Below, piece by piece: positions 5,024 through 12,692 of a stretch of 14,495 nt of DNA. Origin of the DNA: JAFLCA01 sp041907145 (GTDB lineage Bacteria; Bdellovibrionota_C; UBA2361; JAFLCA01). The stretch is taken from positions 1 through 14,495 of the forward strand of contig JAYRHW010000059.1 in assembly GCA_041907145.1 (NCBI GenBank), read 5' to 3'. Under the pieces are notes generated by a model. That model ran no database searches. It saw only the letters and a list, made by a program, of their open reading frames with translations, and was not told where the DNA came from. How positions within the stretch are numbered: the stretch's first letter is position 1; each line of letters opens with the position of its first letter. The position numbers and the translations under genes are program-made.

Positions 5024-7132
5024 CTAAAACTTCAATACTTCACGAGCGGCATTCAGAACATCCTCATTTTGAGGAAGTACTGCATTCTCGATAAACTGCG
5101 AATGCGCCACCGCAGCGGCATACTTCATTCCTACGCGTTTAACCGGGGCATCGAGATGCTCGAAGCAATCCTCGGTGATCTGAGCCGAGACCTCGGCGCC
5201 AAAACCCATGAACTTGACGTCTTCGTGAGCCACGAGCACGCGGTTGGTCTTGCGCACGCTGGCAAACACGGCTTCCTGGTCCATCGGGACAATGGTGCGC
5301 AGATCAACGACCTCGACAGAATAGCCTTCCTTCTCGAGCTCCTTGGCTGCCAGCAGACTCTTATTCACGATGGCACCCCAGGTAACGATTGTCAGGTCCT
5401 TGCCCTCACGCACGACCTTGGCCTTGCCAATCGGGATCAGGCTGTCCGCTCCGCCTTCTCGGCCCTTGGCATAGACCTGGCGATAGAGTCCCTTATGTTC
5501 GAGGAAGAGAACCGGATCATCGCAGCGGATAGCAGCTTTCAGCAGCCCCTTGGCGTCCGTGGCGTTCGAAGGATATACAACGAACAATCCGGGGAAATGC
5601 GAGAAAGTGCCGTCGATGCTCTGTGAGTGGTATGCAGCTCCGTGAATATAGCCGCCCACCGGCACACGCAATACCGCGGGGCAGGCAAAGTCGCCGCCTG
5701 AACGGTAATGCATCATGGCCAGCTCATTTCGGATCTGCATCATAGCGGTCCAGATGTAGTCGCCGAACTGAATCTCAGCCACCGGTTTCAATCCGCGAGT
5801 TGCCAAGCCAACGGCCACTCCGGCAATGGAGCTTTCGGCAAGCGGAGCATTAAATACCCGATCTTTGCCGTATTTGGCGGTGAGGCCTGTTGTTACGGTA
5901 AATACTCCGCCTTTGCCGTGCGCAACGTCCTGACCGAAGATGTACATATTCGGGTTGCGGGCCATTTCTTCATCGAGCGCGTGGTTGAGCGCATCGACAA
6001 GGTAGGCCTCTTCTCCATCGGCTGCGCCTTCTGTAACGCCAGCGCTAGGATCGGAATTGATGTAGTTATGGGCAAGGGCGTCAGCTGGGCTGCAGTCCGC
6101 CTGTGTCTCGGCCCATTCCGAAGCTTTGTCCACCGCAGCCTTAAGCTCTTTGTCGATCTTCTCGATTTCGGCCTTTGTCGCTATGCCTTCTTTGACTAGG
6201 TATGCCCGCATCTTAGCTATCGGACATCGGCTTTTCTCTTTCTCGATGTCGTCAGCTGAGCGGTACTTCATGTGGTTGTCGGAAATCGAATGACTCTGGA
6301 GCCGCGGCACCCGAGCTTCAATCAATGTCGGCCCTTCCCCGCTGCGGGCGCGAGAGTGAGCGCGCTGCAGGACTGCGAGCGAGCCAACGTAATCCGTGCC
6401 ATCGATATCGAAGGACTGAAGGTTTTCATATCCCTGGGCAATTTTTGCGACACTTTGACCGGCAAGCTGCTCAGAGATATGAACCGAAATTGCGTAGTCG
6501 TTATTCTGAATGAGGAAGATAACAGGAAGCTTCTCGCGAGCTGCCCAGTTCAATGCTTCATGGAAATCTCCCTGCGCGCAGGTGCCTTCGCCTGCTGAAA
6601 CATATACCACTTCATCTAGATTTTTGAGTTTTGATCCGAGCGCTACGCCGACAGCCTGCAAAAACTGCGTGCCCGTAGGCGAGCTCTGATTCACGATGCG
6701 CAGGCCTTTGTGCCCGTAGTGCATGGGCATCTGGCGTCCGTGCGAATTCGGATCGTCCTGCTTGTTCATGGCCATGAGGAAGAACTCCTCGTTGGTCATG
6801 CCGAGCGTGGCGCAGTAGGCCATGTCTCGGTAGTAGGGGTAAGACCAGTCGTGATTGGAACGAAATACGTGCCCTGCGGCAACTTGAACAGCCTCATGCC
6901 CGGCAACCCCGATTTGAAAGTGACACTTATTTTGCTTGTAGAGTACGATGGTCTTCTCGTCGACCAAGCGTGAGCGCATCATCTCGCGATAAGCATTGAG
7001 CAGCTGTTCAGGCGCAACCTTGGTAGCCTTGTGCCCATTGGTGGACGTGGATTTAGCGGCACGAACCAGCGTCGATTTGCGCGCGCCATTAAGGTGCTTG
7101 GCGGATGACTGTGCTACTTCAGTACGAGACAT
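5024..7132 (-). CDS. 2-oxoacid dehydrogenase E1, fused alpha and beta subunits
   Basis: A thiamine-diphosphate enzyme that decarboxylates a 2-oxoacid (pyruvate or a branched-chain oxoacid) and reductively acylates E2. The 702-residue chain joins both E1 subunits. A Lys/Thr/Ser-rich leader (1-38) is followed by the alpha part (about 40-360), with GHE (79-81), the ThDP/Mg motif from GEG (181-183) to NN (210-211), and a regulatory-loop-like SHSISDNHMKYRS (280-292). The beta part (about 373-702) has EEAYLVDALNHALDEEM, the ThDP-side AESSIAGVAVGLA (432-444) and QFGDYIWTA. The canonical GDG is GEG here, a conservative change. AAGGAG lies 5 nt before ATG, within the end of lipB, and lipB stops 1 nt before this start. 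Fused E1 proteins occur in Acidobacteriota and Bacteroidota. The substrate cannot be fixed from sequence. Confidence 0.92.
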   Translation of the reverse strand: MSRTEVAQSSAKHLNGARKSTLVRAAKSTSTNGHKATKVAPEQLLNAYREMMRSRLVDEKTIVLYKQNKCHFQIGVAGHEAVQVAAGHVFRSNHDWSYPYYRDMAYCATLGMTNEEFFLMAMNKQDDPNSHGRQMPMHYGHKGLRIVNQSSPTGTQFLQAVGVALGSKLKNLDEVVYVSAGEGTCAQGDFHEALNWAAREKLPVIFLIQNNDYAISVHISEQLAGQSVAKIAQGYENLQSFDIDGTDYVGSLAVLQRAHSRARSGEGPTLIEARVPRLQSHSISDNHMKYRSADDIEKEKSRCPIAKMRAYLVKEGIATKAEIEKIDKELKAAVDKASEWAETQADCSPADALAHNYINSDPSAGVTEGAADGEEAYLVDALNHALDEEMARNPNMYIFGQDVAHGKGGVFTVTTGLTAKYGKDRVFNAPLAESSIAGVAVGLATRGLKPVAEIQFGDYIWTAMMQIRNELAMMHYRSGGDFACPAVLRVPVGGYIHGAAYHSQSIDGTFSHFPGLFVVYPSNATDAKGLLKAAIRCDDPVLFLEHKGLYRQVYAKGREGGADSLIPIGKAKVVREGKDLTIVTWGAIVNKSLLAAKELEKEGYSVEVVDLRTIVPMDQEAVFASVRKTNRVLVAHEDVKFMGFGAEVSAQITEDCFEHLDAPVKRVGMKYAAAVAHSQFIENAVLPQNEDVLNAAREVLKF

Positions 7133-7133
7133 A

Positions 7134-7880
7134 TCAACTCCTTAATCCATCTTGGGACGGTACTTCTTCACTTGCCGCAAACTCAAAGACGGCTTTGAAA
7201 TGCGCCAAAAAACTCTGCATCACTGATTCAAGAGAGGGGGCAGCGCGCGAGGGACCAAGCTCCTGTTCAAGAGAGGTGACCTCAATGTCGGTGAAGCCGC
7301 AGGGATTGATAAGCGCGAAGCCCTCTCGGCAATCAGTGACATTTAGAGAAGCACCATGCATCGTGCACCAGCGAGAAATCCTGACCCCGAGGGCGGCGAT
7401 TTTTCGCTGGGCGAGCGATTTGTGAGGCTCCAAGCGTCCAAAATTGATAACATTTTCCAATGGTTGAGTCCATACACCGGTCTTACCAGGGATGCGAACT
7501 CCTTTAATATCAAAGTCTTGCAGAGTTCGAATCATGACCTCCTCGAGGGAGCGCATGTACCAGCCTACGTCGCGGCGATGAAGCTTCAAGTCGATGATGG
7601 GGTAGGCTACCAACTGGCCCGGACCATGGTAGGTGACGTCGCCTCCGCGCTCGACCTCGAAAACTTCCACGCCCGCCCCGGCAAGTTCCTCTCGTGAACG
7701 CAGCACGTTCCTATCATTGCCGCTTCGACCGATAGTGATCGCCGGATTATGTTCGCAAAACACGATGGTCTGGGAGATGCGCTCATGAATTAGATCTTGC
7801 TGTAGTTGGCGCTGAAGTTCCCAGGTGGGAGCATAGGGAACGCGGCCAAGGCGTCGAACCTGCAGAATATTGGAGTTCAT
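7134..7880 (-). CDS. lipB: Lipoyl(octanoyl) transferase LipB
   Basis: Transfers the octanoyl group from octanoyl-ACP to the lipoyl lysine of target proteins, the first step of lipoate assembly on E2. The 248-residue protein has the family motif RGGDVTYHGPGQLV (78-91), GRSGNDRNVL (51-60), the catalytic Lys160 in KIAALGVRIS and the acyl-accepting Cys194 in INPCG. A short segment before Lys160 (about 139-158) looks longer than in typical LipB. Its ATG overlaps the stop of the solute-binding protein (ATGA), and its stop lies 1 nt before E1. Sitting directly before the E1 and E2 genes suggests that lipoylation is produced together with its substrate; no lipA is present in the window. Confidence 0.94.
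   Translation of the reverse strand: MNSNILQVRRLGRVPYAPTWELQRQLQQDLIHERISQTIVFCEHNPAITIGRSGNDRNVLRSREELAGAGVEVFEVERGGDVTYHGPGQLVAYPIIDLKLHRRDVGWYMRSLEEVMIRTLQDFDIKGVRIPGKTGVWTQPLENVINFGRLEPHKSLAQRKIAALGVRISRWCTMHGASLNVTDCREGFALINPCGFTDIEVTSLEQELGPSRAAPSLESVMQSFLAHFKAVFEFAASEEVPSQDGLRS
7138..7143 (-). promoter_or_regulatory. Ribosome binding site of the fused E1 gene
   Basis: AAGGAG on the minus strand, 5 nt before ATG 7132 and ending just before the lipB stop codon, so E1 translation can be re-initiated by ribosomes finishing lipB. Confidence 0.8.
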
Positions 7881-8947
7881 GGCAGTTTAGTAACTACCCC
7901 GGATTTAACCTGGTAGAGCTCAGGCATTCCAAGATTGACGAACGGCCCCTGGCTGAAGTCAATCAAATCAGTCTCGCCTTGAAAATGCACCCGGCGCAGA
8001 GATTCTACCAAGCTCTCGCCTGACTTTTGCTGCGCCGCTGCAAGGGAGATGGCTCGCAGCGATTCAAAGTGACTTTGGGCTTCGACCAGCGGCTCAGCAC
8101 CAAACCGCTTCATAAATCTATCTCTAAATGAGGCGCTTGGCGCCCAATCAGTATAATAAAATCCCTCCACCATCTGCGGGGCCAGGGCGCCGCTCAGCAG
8201 CAACTCCACGACGTTACTGGTGGAGAGGAGAACTGGATGAAAATTTTGCTCGGCGAGCCGCTTTGTCACGACGTCCACCATATGTCCGATGATTAAAGCA
8301 TTCGGCTTCTTGCGAGCGAGCCGGGTGATTTCGGTCTTGTAGTCATGGGTGAAGTCTCCCTGACAGGACTCGTCGACGAGTAAAATTCCCTTCGCCGCCG
8401 CGACTTCCTTCCACAGCTTGAGGTGGGCCTGTCCCCATGCGTCATCCCAGCACAGTATTGCGACAGTCTTTACCGCGGGGTTCAAATCGAAAAATTTTGC
8501 TACTGAATCACGCAATCGAGCAATCGAATGCCCTAAGCTAAAGAAGTACGGACTCTGCCCCTCTGCCGAGGCGTCCATAAGTGTCGGTGAAATGACGATA
8601 ATCTTGGATTTTTCAGAGAGCGGTATGAGGGGATTGGCAAGGAACGACCAAACATCCCCGATAACAGCCGAGACTTTGTCGACTTCCACTAGTTTATGAA
8701 AAGCGCTGACCGCTGCAGCGGGCTGAGTTTTGGAGTCCTCGAAAATAAGTTCAATCGGACGGCCCGCGAGATTGGCGGAATTGAACTCATCACGTCCGAG
8801 TTCGAGCGCCATGCGGCCATTGCTGCCCCATACATGAGCGGGGCCGCTCATCGCCAGGATGACGCCGACTCGCAAGGGCTCGGTTTGCGCCTGAGCCACG
8901 ATAGTGGTCAGGAGCAGGATTAAGCTTAGGGCGAGCGCGCGCAGCAC
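7877..8947 (-). CDS. Exported solute-binding protein, Leu/Ile/Val-binding type (orphan)
   Basis: A 356-residue type I periplasmic binding protein of the branched-chain amino acid (LivJ/Peripla_BP_6) group. It has a Sec signal peptide (1-20, ending AQA before QTEPL) without a lipobox, then LRVGVILAMSGPAHVWG (25-41), ELIFEDSKTQPAAAV (66-80), AVIGDVWSFLANPLIPLSEK (95-113) and the family-like C-terminal segment with FVNLGMPELYQV. Cys166 and Cys195 could form a disulfide. No permease or ATPase gene is adjacent. It starts at a GTG 6 nt after lpd, without a clear ribosome site, and its stop overlaps lipB. It may feed a transporter encoded elsewhere or act as a ligand sensor. Its place in a 2-oxoacid dehydrogenase operon hints at a branched-chain or keto-acid ligand, which is inference. 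Confidence 0.85.
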   Translation of the reverse strand: MLRALALSLILLLTTIVAQAQTEPLRVGVILAMSGPAHVWGSNGRMALELGRDEFNSANLAGRPIELIFEDSKTQPAAAVSAFHKLVEVDKVSAVIGDVWSFLANPLIPLSEKSKIIVISPTLMDASAEGQSPYFFSLGHSIARLRDSVAKFFDLNPAVKTVAILCWDDAWGQAHLKLWKEVAAAKGILLVDESCQGDFTHDYKTEITRLARKKPNALIIGHMVDVVTKRLAEQNFHPVLLSTSNVVELLLSGALAPQMVEGFYYTDWAPSASFRDRFMKRFGAEPLVEAQSHFESLRAISLAAAQQKSGESLVESLRRVHFQGETDLIDFSQGPFVNLGMPELYQVKSGVVTKLP

Positions 8948-8953
8948 GGCAGA

Positions 8954-10351
8954 CTAAGTGTTAATTGGTCTGCCCAGCGCTACCGCCATTACCTCGCCCA
9001 TCGACTCCGAGAGTGTTGGATGCGGGTGAATAGTGTCGAGCACGCTCGATGCGATTCCTTCATGAGATCGAATTGCAGCGGCTTCGGCAATCAGCTCGGT
9101 GGCTTCAGAGTGCAGAATATGTACGCCGAGAATCTCGCCTACCTCTTCATCGATAATAGTTTTAATCATGCCCTCTGGTTCGCCAATCGCAATGGCCTTG
9201 CCGATCGCGGAGAAGGGAACTTTGCCAACCTTATACTTTATGCCCTTTTCCTTTGCCTGCTTCTCAGTAAGGCCAATCGAGGCAACTTGGGGCTGGCAGT
9301 ACGTACAGCCGGGGATGTTGTCGTAGCGCATCGGATGTTTGGATTTACCGGCGATAAACTCGGCGGCGACGAGGCCTTCATGGCTTGCCACGTGAGCAAG
9401 CCACGGCGCGCCAGCGACGTCACCGATGGCATAGTGATTCGGGACGTTCGTGCGCATGAACTCGTCAACATCAACCCAGCCGCGGTCCATTTTTATGCCG
9501 ACTTTTTCAAGACCGATATTGTCGGTATTGGGGATAACTCCGATGGCAATTAGGCAAGCGTCGCCGCTCCACTTCTCCTCGCTGTCCTTGCCCTTGAGCG
9601 TGGCGCTGACGACTTTGCCGGTGCGCTTGAGATCAGCGACCGTGGTGCCAGTTTTGATGATCATGCCGTTCTTCTTGAGAACCTTCTCGAGTCCCTCGGC
9701 AATTTCGTGGTCCTCCACGGGCAGAATCTGCGGCAGCATCTCTACCAGCGTTACTTGAGTGCCCAACGTACCGAGGAAATAAGCGAACTCCACGCCGATA
9801 GCGCCCGCACCGATAACCAGCATTTTCTGCGGTAGACGCTTATGTTCCAGAATTGTGCGATAGGTGTGAATGACATCGCCATCAACATCGATGCCAGGAA
9901 GGGGACGCGCACGAGCGCCGGTCGCGATGATGATATCATTGAAGGTATAGGTGGTGGCTTTGCCGGCACTGTCGGTAACCACGAGCTTCTTGCCCGGTTC
10001 GATGGTGCCATTCCCCATGATCACTTCGATCTTATTCTTGCGCATTAGGAAGTTTACGCCTTGCGAGAGCTTGCCGGCGACATCCCTTGAGCGGGAAATG
10101 ATCTTTGGAAAGTCGAGCTTAAGTGGACCGGCCTCGATACCGAACTCAGCGCCGCGCTTCATGTCATGATAAAGCTGCGCGGATTTGAGTAGTGCCTTGG
10201 ACGGAATACAGCCCCAGTTAAGGCAAACTCCGCCCAGGTTTTCACGCTCAACGATGGTAACTTTGCGGCCAAGCTGAGAGGCGCGAATTGCCGCCACATA
10301 TCCACCAGGCCCAGAACCCCAAACGATCAAATCGCGTGCTTGTGCAGTCAT
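8954..10351 (-). CDS. lpdA: Dihydrolipoamide dehydrogenase (E3)
   Basis: The FAD flavoprotein that reoxidises the dihydrolipoyl arm of E2 with NAD+. The 465-residue chain is full length: FAD-binding GSGPGG (12-17), redox-active disulfide in GGVCLNWGC (Cys43, Cys48), NAD-binding GAGAIGVEFA in the second third, the second FAD motif YAIGDVAG, and the C-terminal interface with HPHPTLSE (catalytic pair His444 and Glu449). The order lpd, binding protein, lipB, E1, E2 gives one transcript for the whole complex. A gap of 107 nt separates its start from the upstream pseudouridine synthase, so the operon promoter probably lies there. The ribosome site before ATG 10351 is weak (a GGGG run). Confidence 0.95.
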   Translation of the reverse strand: MTAQARDLIVWGSGPGGYVAAIRASQLGRKVTIVERENLGGVCLNWGCIPSKALLKSAQLYHDMKRGAEFGIEAGPLKLDFPKIISRSRDVAGKLSQGVNFLMRKNKIEVIMGNGTIEPGKKLVVTDSAGKATTYTFNDIIIATGARARPLPGIDVDGDVIHTYRTILEHKRLPQKMLVIGAGAIGVEFAYFLGTLGTQVTLVEMLPQILPVEDHEIAEGLEKVLKKNGMIIKTGTTVADLKRTGKVVSATLKGKDSEEKWSGDACLIAIGVIPNTDNIGLEKVGIKMDRGWVDVDEFMRTNVPNHYAIGDVAGAPWLAHVASHEGLVAAEFIAGKSKHPMRYDNIPGCTYCQPQVASIGLTEKQAKEKGIKYKVGKVPFSAIGKAIAIGEPEGMIKTIIDEEVGEILGVHILHSEATELIAEAAAIRSHEGIASSVLDTIHPHPTLSESMGEVMAVALGRPINT

Positions 10352-10458
10352 ACCCCGACTCGCTTTTATCAGTAATTTTAGTTAGTTACAGCCCTATACT
10401 AGGCTCACTGAAGCTAGCATGGCTGTCTTTAAATTAAAAGGTTGGGGCTGTGATGAGC
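10352..10458 (-). promoter_or_regulatory. Probable promoter region of the lpd operon, boxes not resolved
   Basis: This is the only sizeable gap upstream of lpd in a row of closely packed genes. It is AT-richer than its surroundings. A TAGTAT (minus strand, 10401-10396) resembles a -10 box, but no good -35 lies 16-18 nt before it. A TGTAAC at 10390-10385 resembles the -35 of the doxX promoter, but CTACTA does not follow at the right distance. I see no factor-independent terminator for the pseudouridine synthase gene here, so read-through is possible. Confidence 0.25.
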
Positions 10459-11397
10459 CTAGGCGGCAGCGCCGCGCTCGAGGAGGCCGGGAATTTCCGT
10501 GGCCCACTCCGGCAGAAGTTCCGGCGGGACTCGGAGGTCGAGTTTTCCTTGAGTAAATGGATGCATGAGCTGCAGTCGATAGCTCATAAGATTGAGCAGG
10601 GGATGCTTTGCACCGCCGTAGAATTTGTCGCCTCGAACAGGAATGCCAAGGTGCGCAGCATGAACACGAATTTGATGTGTTCGTCCAGTGTGCGGCTTGG
10701 CCTCAAGGGCTGAGCCTCCGTCGGGCATTTTACCGAGCACTCTGAATTTGGTTAGCGCTTCGCGCGCGGAATGTCCATGGACCTTTCTAAGTACCGGGTG
10801 TTCCGGATCGCGACCGATTGGGGCATTAAGTTCCTGCGTCTCCCAGTTCGGCGAATTTGCACTGCGAAGCAGGTAGGTCTTCTCTATGCGTCGATATTGG
10901 AAGATATGCTGTAAAGATCGGTTCATGCGATCTGATGCGCTGACGATTACCAACCCCTGCGTGGACATATCGATTCGCGACGGCATATGCACCGTGCGTC
11001 CAATGTAGTTCTCGAGCTGGGCTTTGAAGTGGAATACATTTTGGTCTCGGGCGGGCATGGACGAAATTCCGGCTGGTTTGAAGGCGACGAGGAGATCTTC
11101 ATCCTCGAAGAGCACTTGCCTTGTATCGAACTTTGGAAAATGGGCCGCCGCTTGGTCGATGGGAAAAGTCGGCTCGTAGTACTCGATCTTGCAGGGGGCG
11201 GAAAGCGCGCAATCGCCGGCAGCAGGGAGCCCGTTCAGATAGACTCCCCCGAGTGCAAAACGCTGGGCCCAAGAATCTGGCTCTAGGTGCGTAAGATGAG
11301 AGGAAAGCGCTGCCAGTAGCGTATCAGGATGCTGGCCGGAGTAGAGATAGGTCCAGGTCCAGTATTTGCTGGTGAAAGCGCCGTCAAGATTCTTCAC
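10459..11397 (-). CDS. RluA-family RNA pseudouridine synthase, variant active-site motif
   Basis: Converts specific uridines of rRNA or tRNA to pseudouridine. The 312-residue protein has an N-terminal S4-like segment (about 25-57, with WAQRFALGGVYLNG), the catalytic domain opening at EDEDLLVAFKPAG (98-110), and the strongly conserved C-terminal core PHTGRTHQIRVHAAHLG (235-251) with GDKFYGG (256-262). The catalytic loop, usually HRLDxxTSG, reads SRIDMSTQG (140-148): the catalytic Asp143 and Arg141 are kept, but His, Leu and Ser are changed. It could be a subfamily with a different target; RluA, RluC, RluD and TruC cannot be told apart here. It begins with GTG, overlapping the previous stop as GTGA, so it is the last gene of the kinase operon. 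Confidence 0.88.
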   Translation of the reverse strand: MKNLDGAFTSKYWTWTYLYSGQHPDTLLAALSSHLTHLEPDSWAQRFALGGVYLNGLPAAGDCALSAPCKIEYYEPTFPIDQAAAHFPKFDTRQVLFEDEDLLVAFKPAGISSMPARDQNVFHFKAQLENYIGRTVHMPSRIDMSTQGLVIVSASDRMNRSLQHIFQYRRIEKTYLLRSANSPNWETQELNAPIGRDPEHPVLRKVHGHSAREALTKFRVLGKMPDGGSALEAKPHTGRTHQIRVHAAHLGIPVRGDKFYGGAKHPLLNLMSYRLQLMHPFTQGKLDLRVPPELLPEWATEIPGLLERGAAA

Positions 11398-12116
11398 GGA
11401 ACAGAAGGAGCAGTAATGGAGCCATCCAGTTGCTCGGACTGATCAAGTATTACCTGCGGAGCGGACTGAACGGGAGTGGGGGTAGGCTCATTTCTCTGCT
11501 TCCAGTTTTGTATGGCGTCGCGCAGCCTCGACAAACGATCGATAAGCTCCTGGGCGCTGAGCGTCGGGGCAAGCTCCTTCTCCCGAGCCAGCCCGAAGCC
11601 GCGTTCGAGCTTTTGAAGCCGGGCAAGGAGGTCTCCCGAGAGGGTCTGCTCGAGGTTCGCGCGAGCCTGGTCTCGGCGCTTTACTCGTATGGAATAAATT
11701 TTTTCGAGAACAGAGTACTGGCCAACGAGCGACGCCACGGCAATCTGCTCCCCAGGGCAAAGCGGGACCGAGCCGAGCGCTTGATCGGTATCGGCAGTCA
11801 ATAGCGGCTTAACATTGCCGAATACTACCTCTCCCTTCTCCGAGACCACGAGCGCGGAGGCCACGGAGTCAGGGCGAACCTGAGACGCCGGCACCTCAAA
11901 AGTTACGACAATAGAGTCCGCAGACTTCTTCTCAATCTTAGTGCTCGGACGCTCGATGGTTCCATCGGCCGAAATGAGCAGCCCCACAGCTGTCGAAGGC
12001 TGAATCATGGACTGAACGTCCACTTCGATAGAGCGCGTCTCGGCGAACACTCGGGGGGCTCCGGCACTGAAGCCGATGGCTGCCGCTACTAAGATTGCCG
12101 TCCGTCCGGGTTTCAT
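11394..12116 (-). CDS. Exported protein of unknown function, helical C-terminus
   Basis: I do not recognise this 240-residue protein. It has a Sec signal peptide (about 1-25, ending VFA before ETRSIEV), then a beta-rich part (about 27-115; alternating hydrophobic stretches such as SIVVTFEVPASQV and SALVVSEKGEVVFG). A single mature Cys sits in VPLCPGE near 119. A helical, charged, heptad-like region follows (about 128-205), and the tail is Pro/Thr/Gln-rich. No lipobox or membrane anchor is visible, so it should be periplasmic. AAGGA lies 5 nt before ATG, which overlaps the stop of the upstream gene (ATGA), while its own stop overlaps the pseudouridine synthase start. It shares its layout with the upstream exported protein, suggesting a pair that works together. 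Confidence 0.78.
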   Translation of the reverse strand: MKPGRTAILVAAAIGFSAGAPRVFAETRSIEVDVQSMIQPSTAVGLLISADGTIERPSTKIEKKSADSIVVTFEVPASQVRPDSVASALVVSEKGEVVFGNVKPLLTADTDQALGSVPLCPGEQIAVASLVGQYSVLEKIYSIRVKRRDQARANLEQTLSGDLLARLQKLERGFGLAREKELAPTLSAQELIDRLSRLRDAIQNWKQRNEPTPTPVQSAPQVILDQSEQLDGSITAPSVP

Positions 12117-12679
12117 GGTTCCTTGAATTTCTGCGATAGGTCTTCGACGAGCTTCGTTGCTACGTCATAAGCTGCCACTTCGCTTTCGAGACTGCGCGCA
12201 AGGCGCACCAACGATTCCAAACGAGCTTCACCCTGATTTTTGGACTCGAGCTTGATGGTGTCCGGATCTACGAAGGGGATGCAGGGCCGGCGCACGGAAA
12301 ATCGAGGCGTGCTGGTAAAAGTTCCATCGGGGTTATAAAGCACAAATTGATAGGAAAGCTCGGCGAATGGGGCGTGCATTTGTATCTCGTACGTGGGCAT
12401 GTCGTACTCGTCGAGATAAGCCTTGAGCGGAGGGATATCGGTGACGCGGCCATCGCGAACCACAAAGGCGCGCATTCTGCGCTCGGTTTCGCGCGTATTG
12501 CTCAATTTAACTTTAACGATAAAGGGAGTTCCCGGCGCGGGTAAGCTCTGAAGGCCCACCTGCTCAGCGTATATCTCGACAGGGGCGCCGGTGGGCTTTG
12601 GCTGAGCGGCAACCGCCGATGCAAGGAAAATCGAGATCAGGGCAATGACAAGAGTAGGGCGGTGAACTCGATGTTGCAT
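12113..12679 (-). CDS. Exported protein of unknown function, Ig-like/beta domain plus helix
   Basis: I do not recognise this 188-residue protein. A Sec signal peptide (about 1-25, ending AVAAQ) precedes a domain of about 105 residues that looks like a beta sandwich: PGTPFIVKVKLSN, RRMRAFVVRDG, YEIQMHAPFAELSYQFVLYNPDG and PRFSVRRPC. The stretch with FVVRDGRVTDIPP and LSYQFVLYNPDGTF has the strand-turn rhythm of a macroglobulin/Ig-type fold, but this is only a visual impression. One mature Cys (RRPCIPF) marks the junction to a C-terminal helix of about 45 residues (ARLESLVRLARSLESEV). It starts 13 nt after the kinase stop without a clear ribosome site and overlaps the next exported protein by 4 nt. 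Confidence 0.78.
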   Translation of the reverse strand: MQHRVHRPTLVIALISIFLASAVAAQPKPTGAPVEIYAEQVGLQSLPAPGTPFIVKVKLSNTRETERRMRAFVVRDGRVTDIPPLKAYLDEYDMPTYEIQMHAPFAELSYQFVLYNPDGTFTSTPRFSVRRPCIPFVDPDTIKLESKNQGEARLESLVRLARSLESEVAAYDVATKLVEDLSQKFKEP

Positions 12680-12692
12680 ACTGACTATCGGG

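Noticed and set aside
4625..5626. 333-residue open frame on the plus strand
   Set aside because: It is antisense to the clearly recognised E2 and E1 genes, spans their junction, and its translation shows no family features; it is a by-product of codon bias.
5708..6199. 163-residue plus-strand frame inside E1
   Set aside because: Antisense to the beta-subunit start and linker of the fused E1, with no independent support.
9020..9553. 177-residue plus-strand frame inside lpd
   Set aside because: The minus strand encodes the C-terminal part of dihydrolipoamide dehydrogenase with intact motifs; no ribosome site or family match on the plus strand.
10385..10390. TGTAAC on the minus strand upstream of lpd, as a possible target of the ECF sigma factor
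   Set aside because: The sequence 16 nt further is TAAAAG, not CTACTA; one six-base match is not enough.
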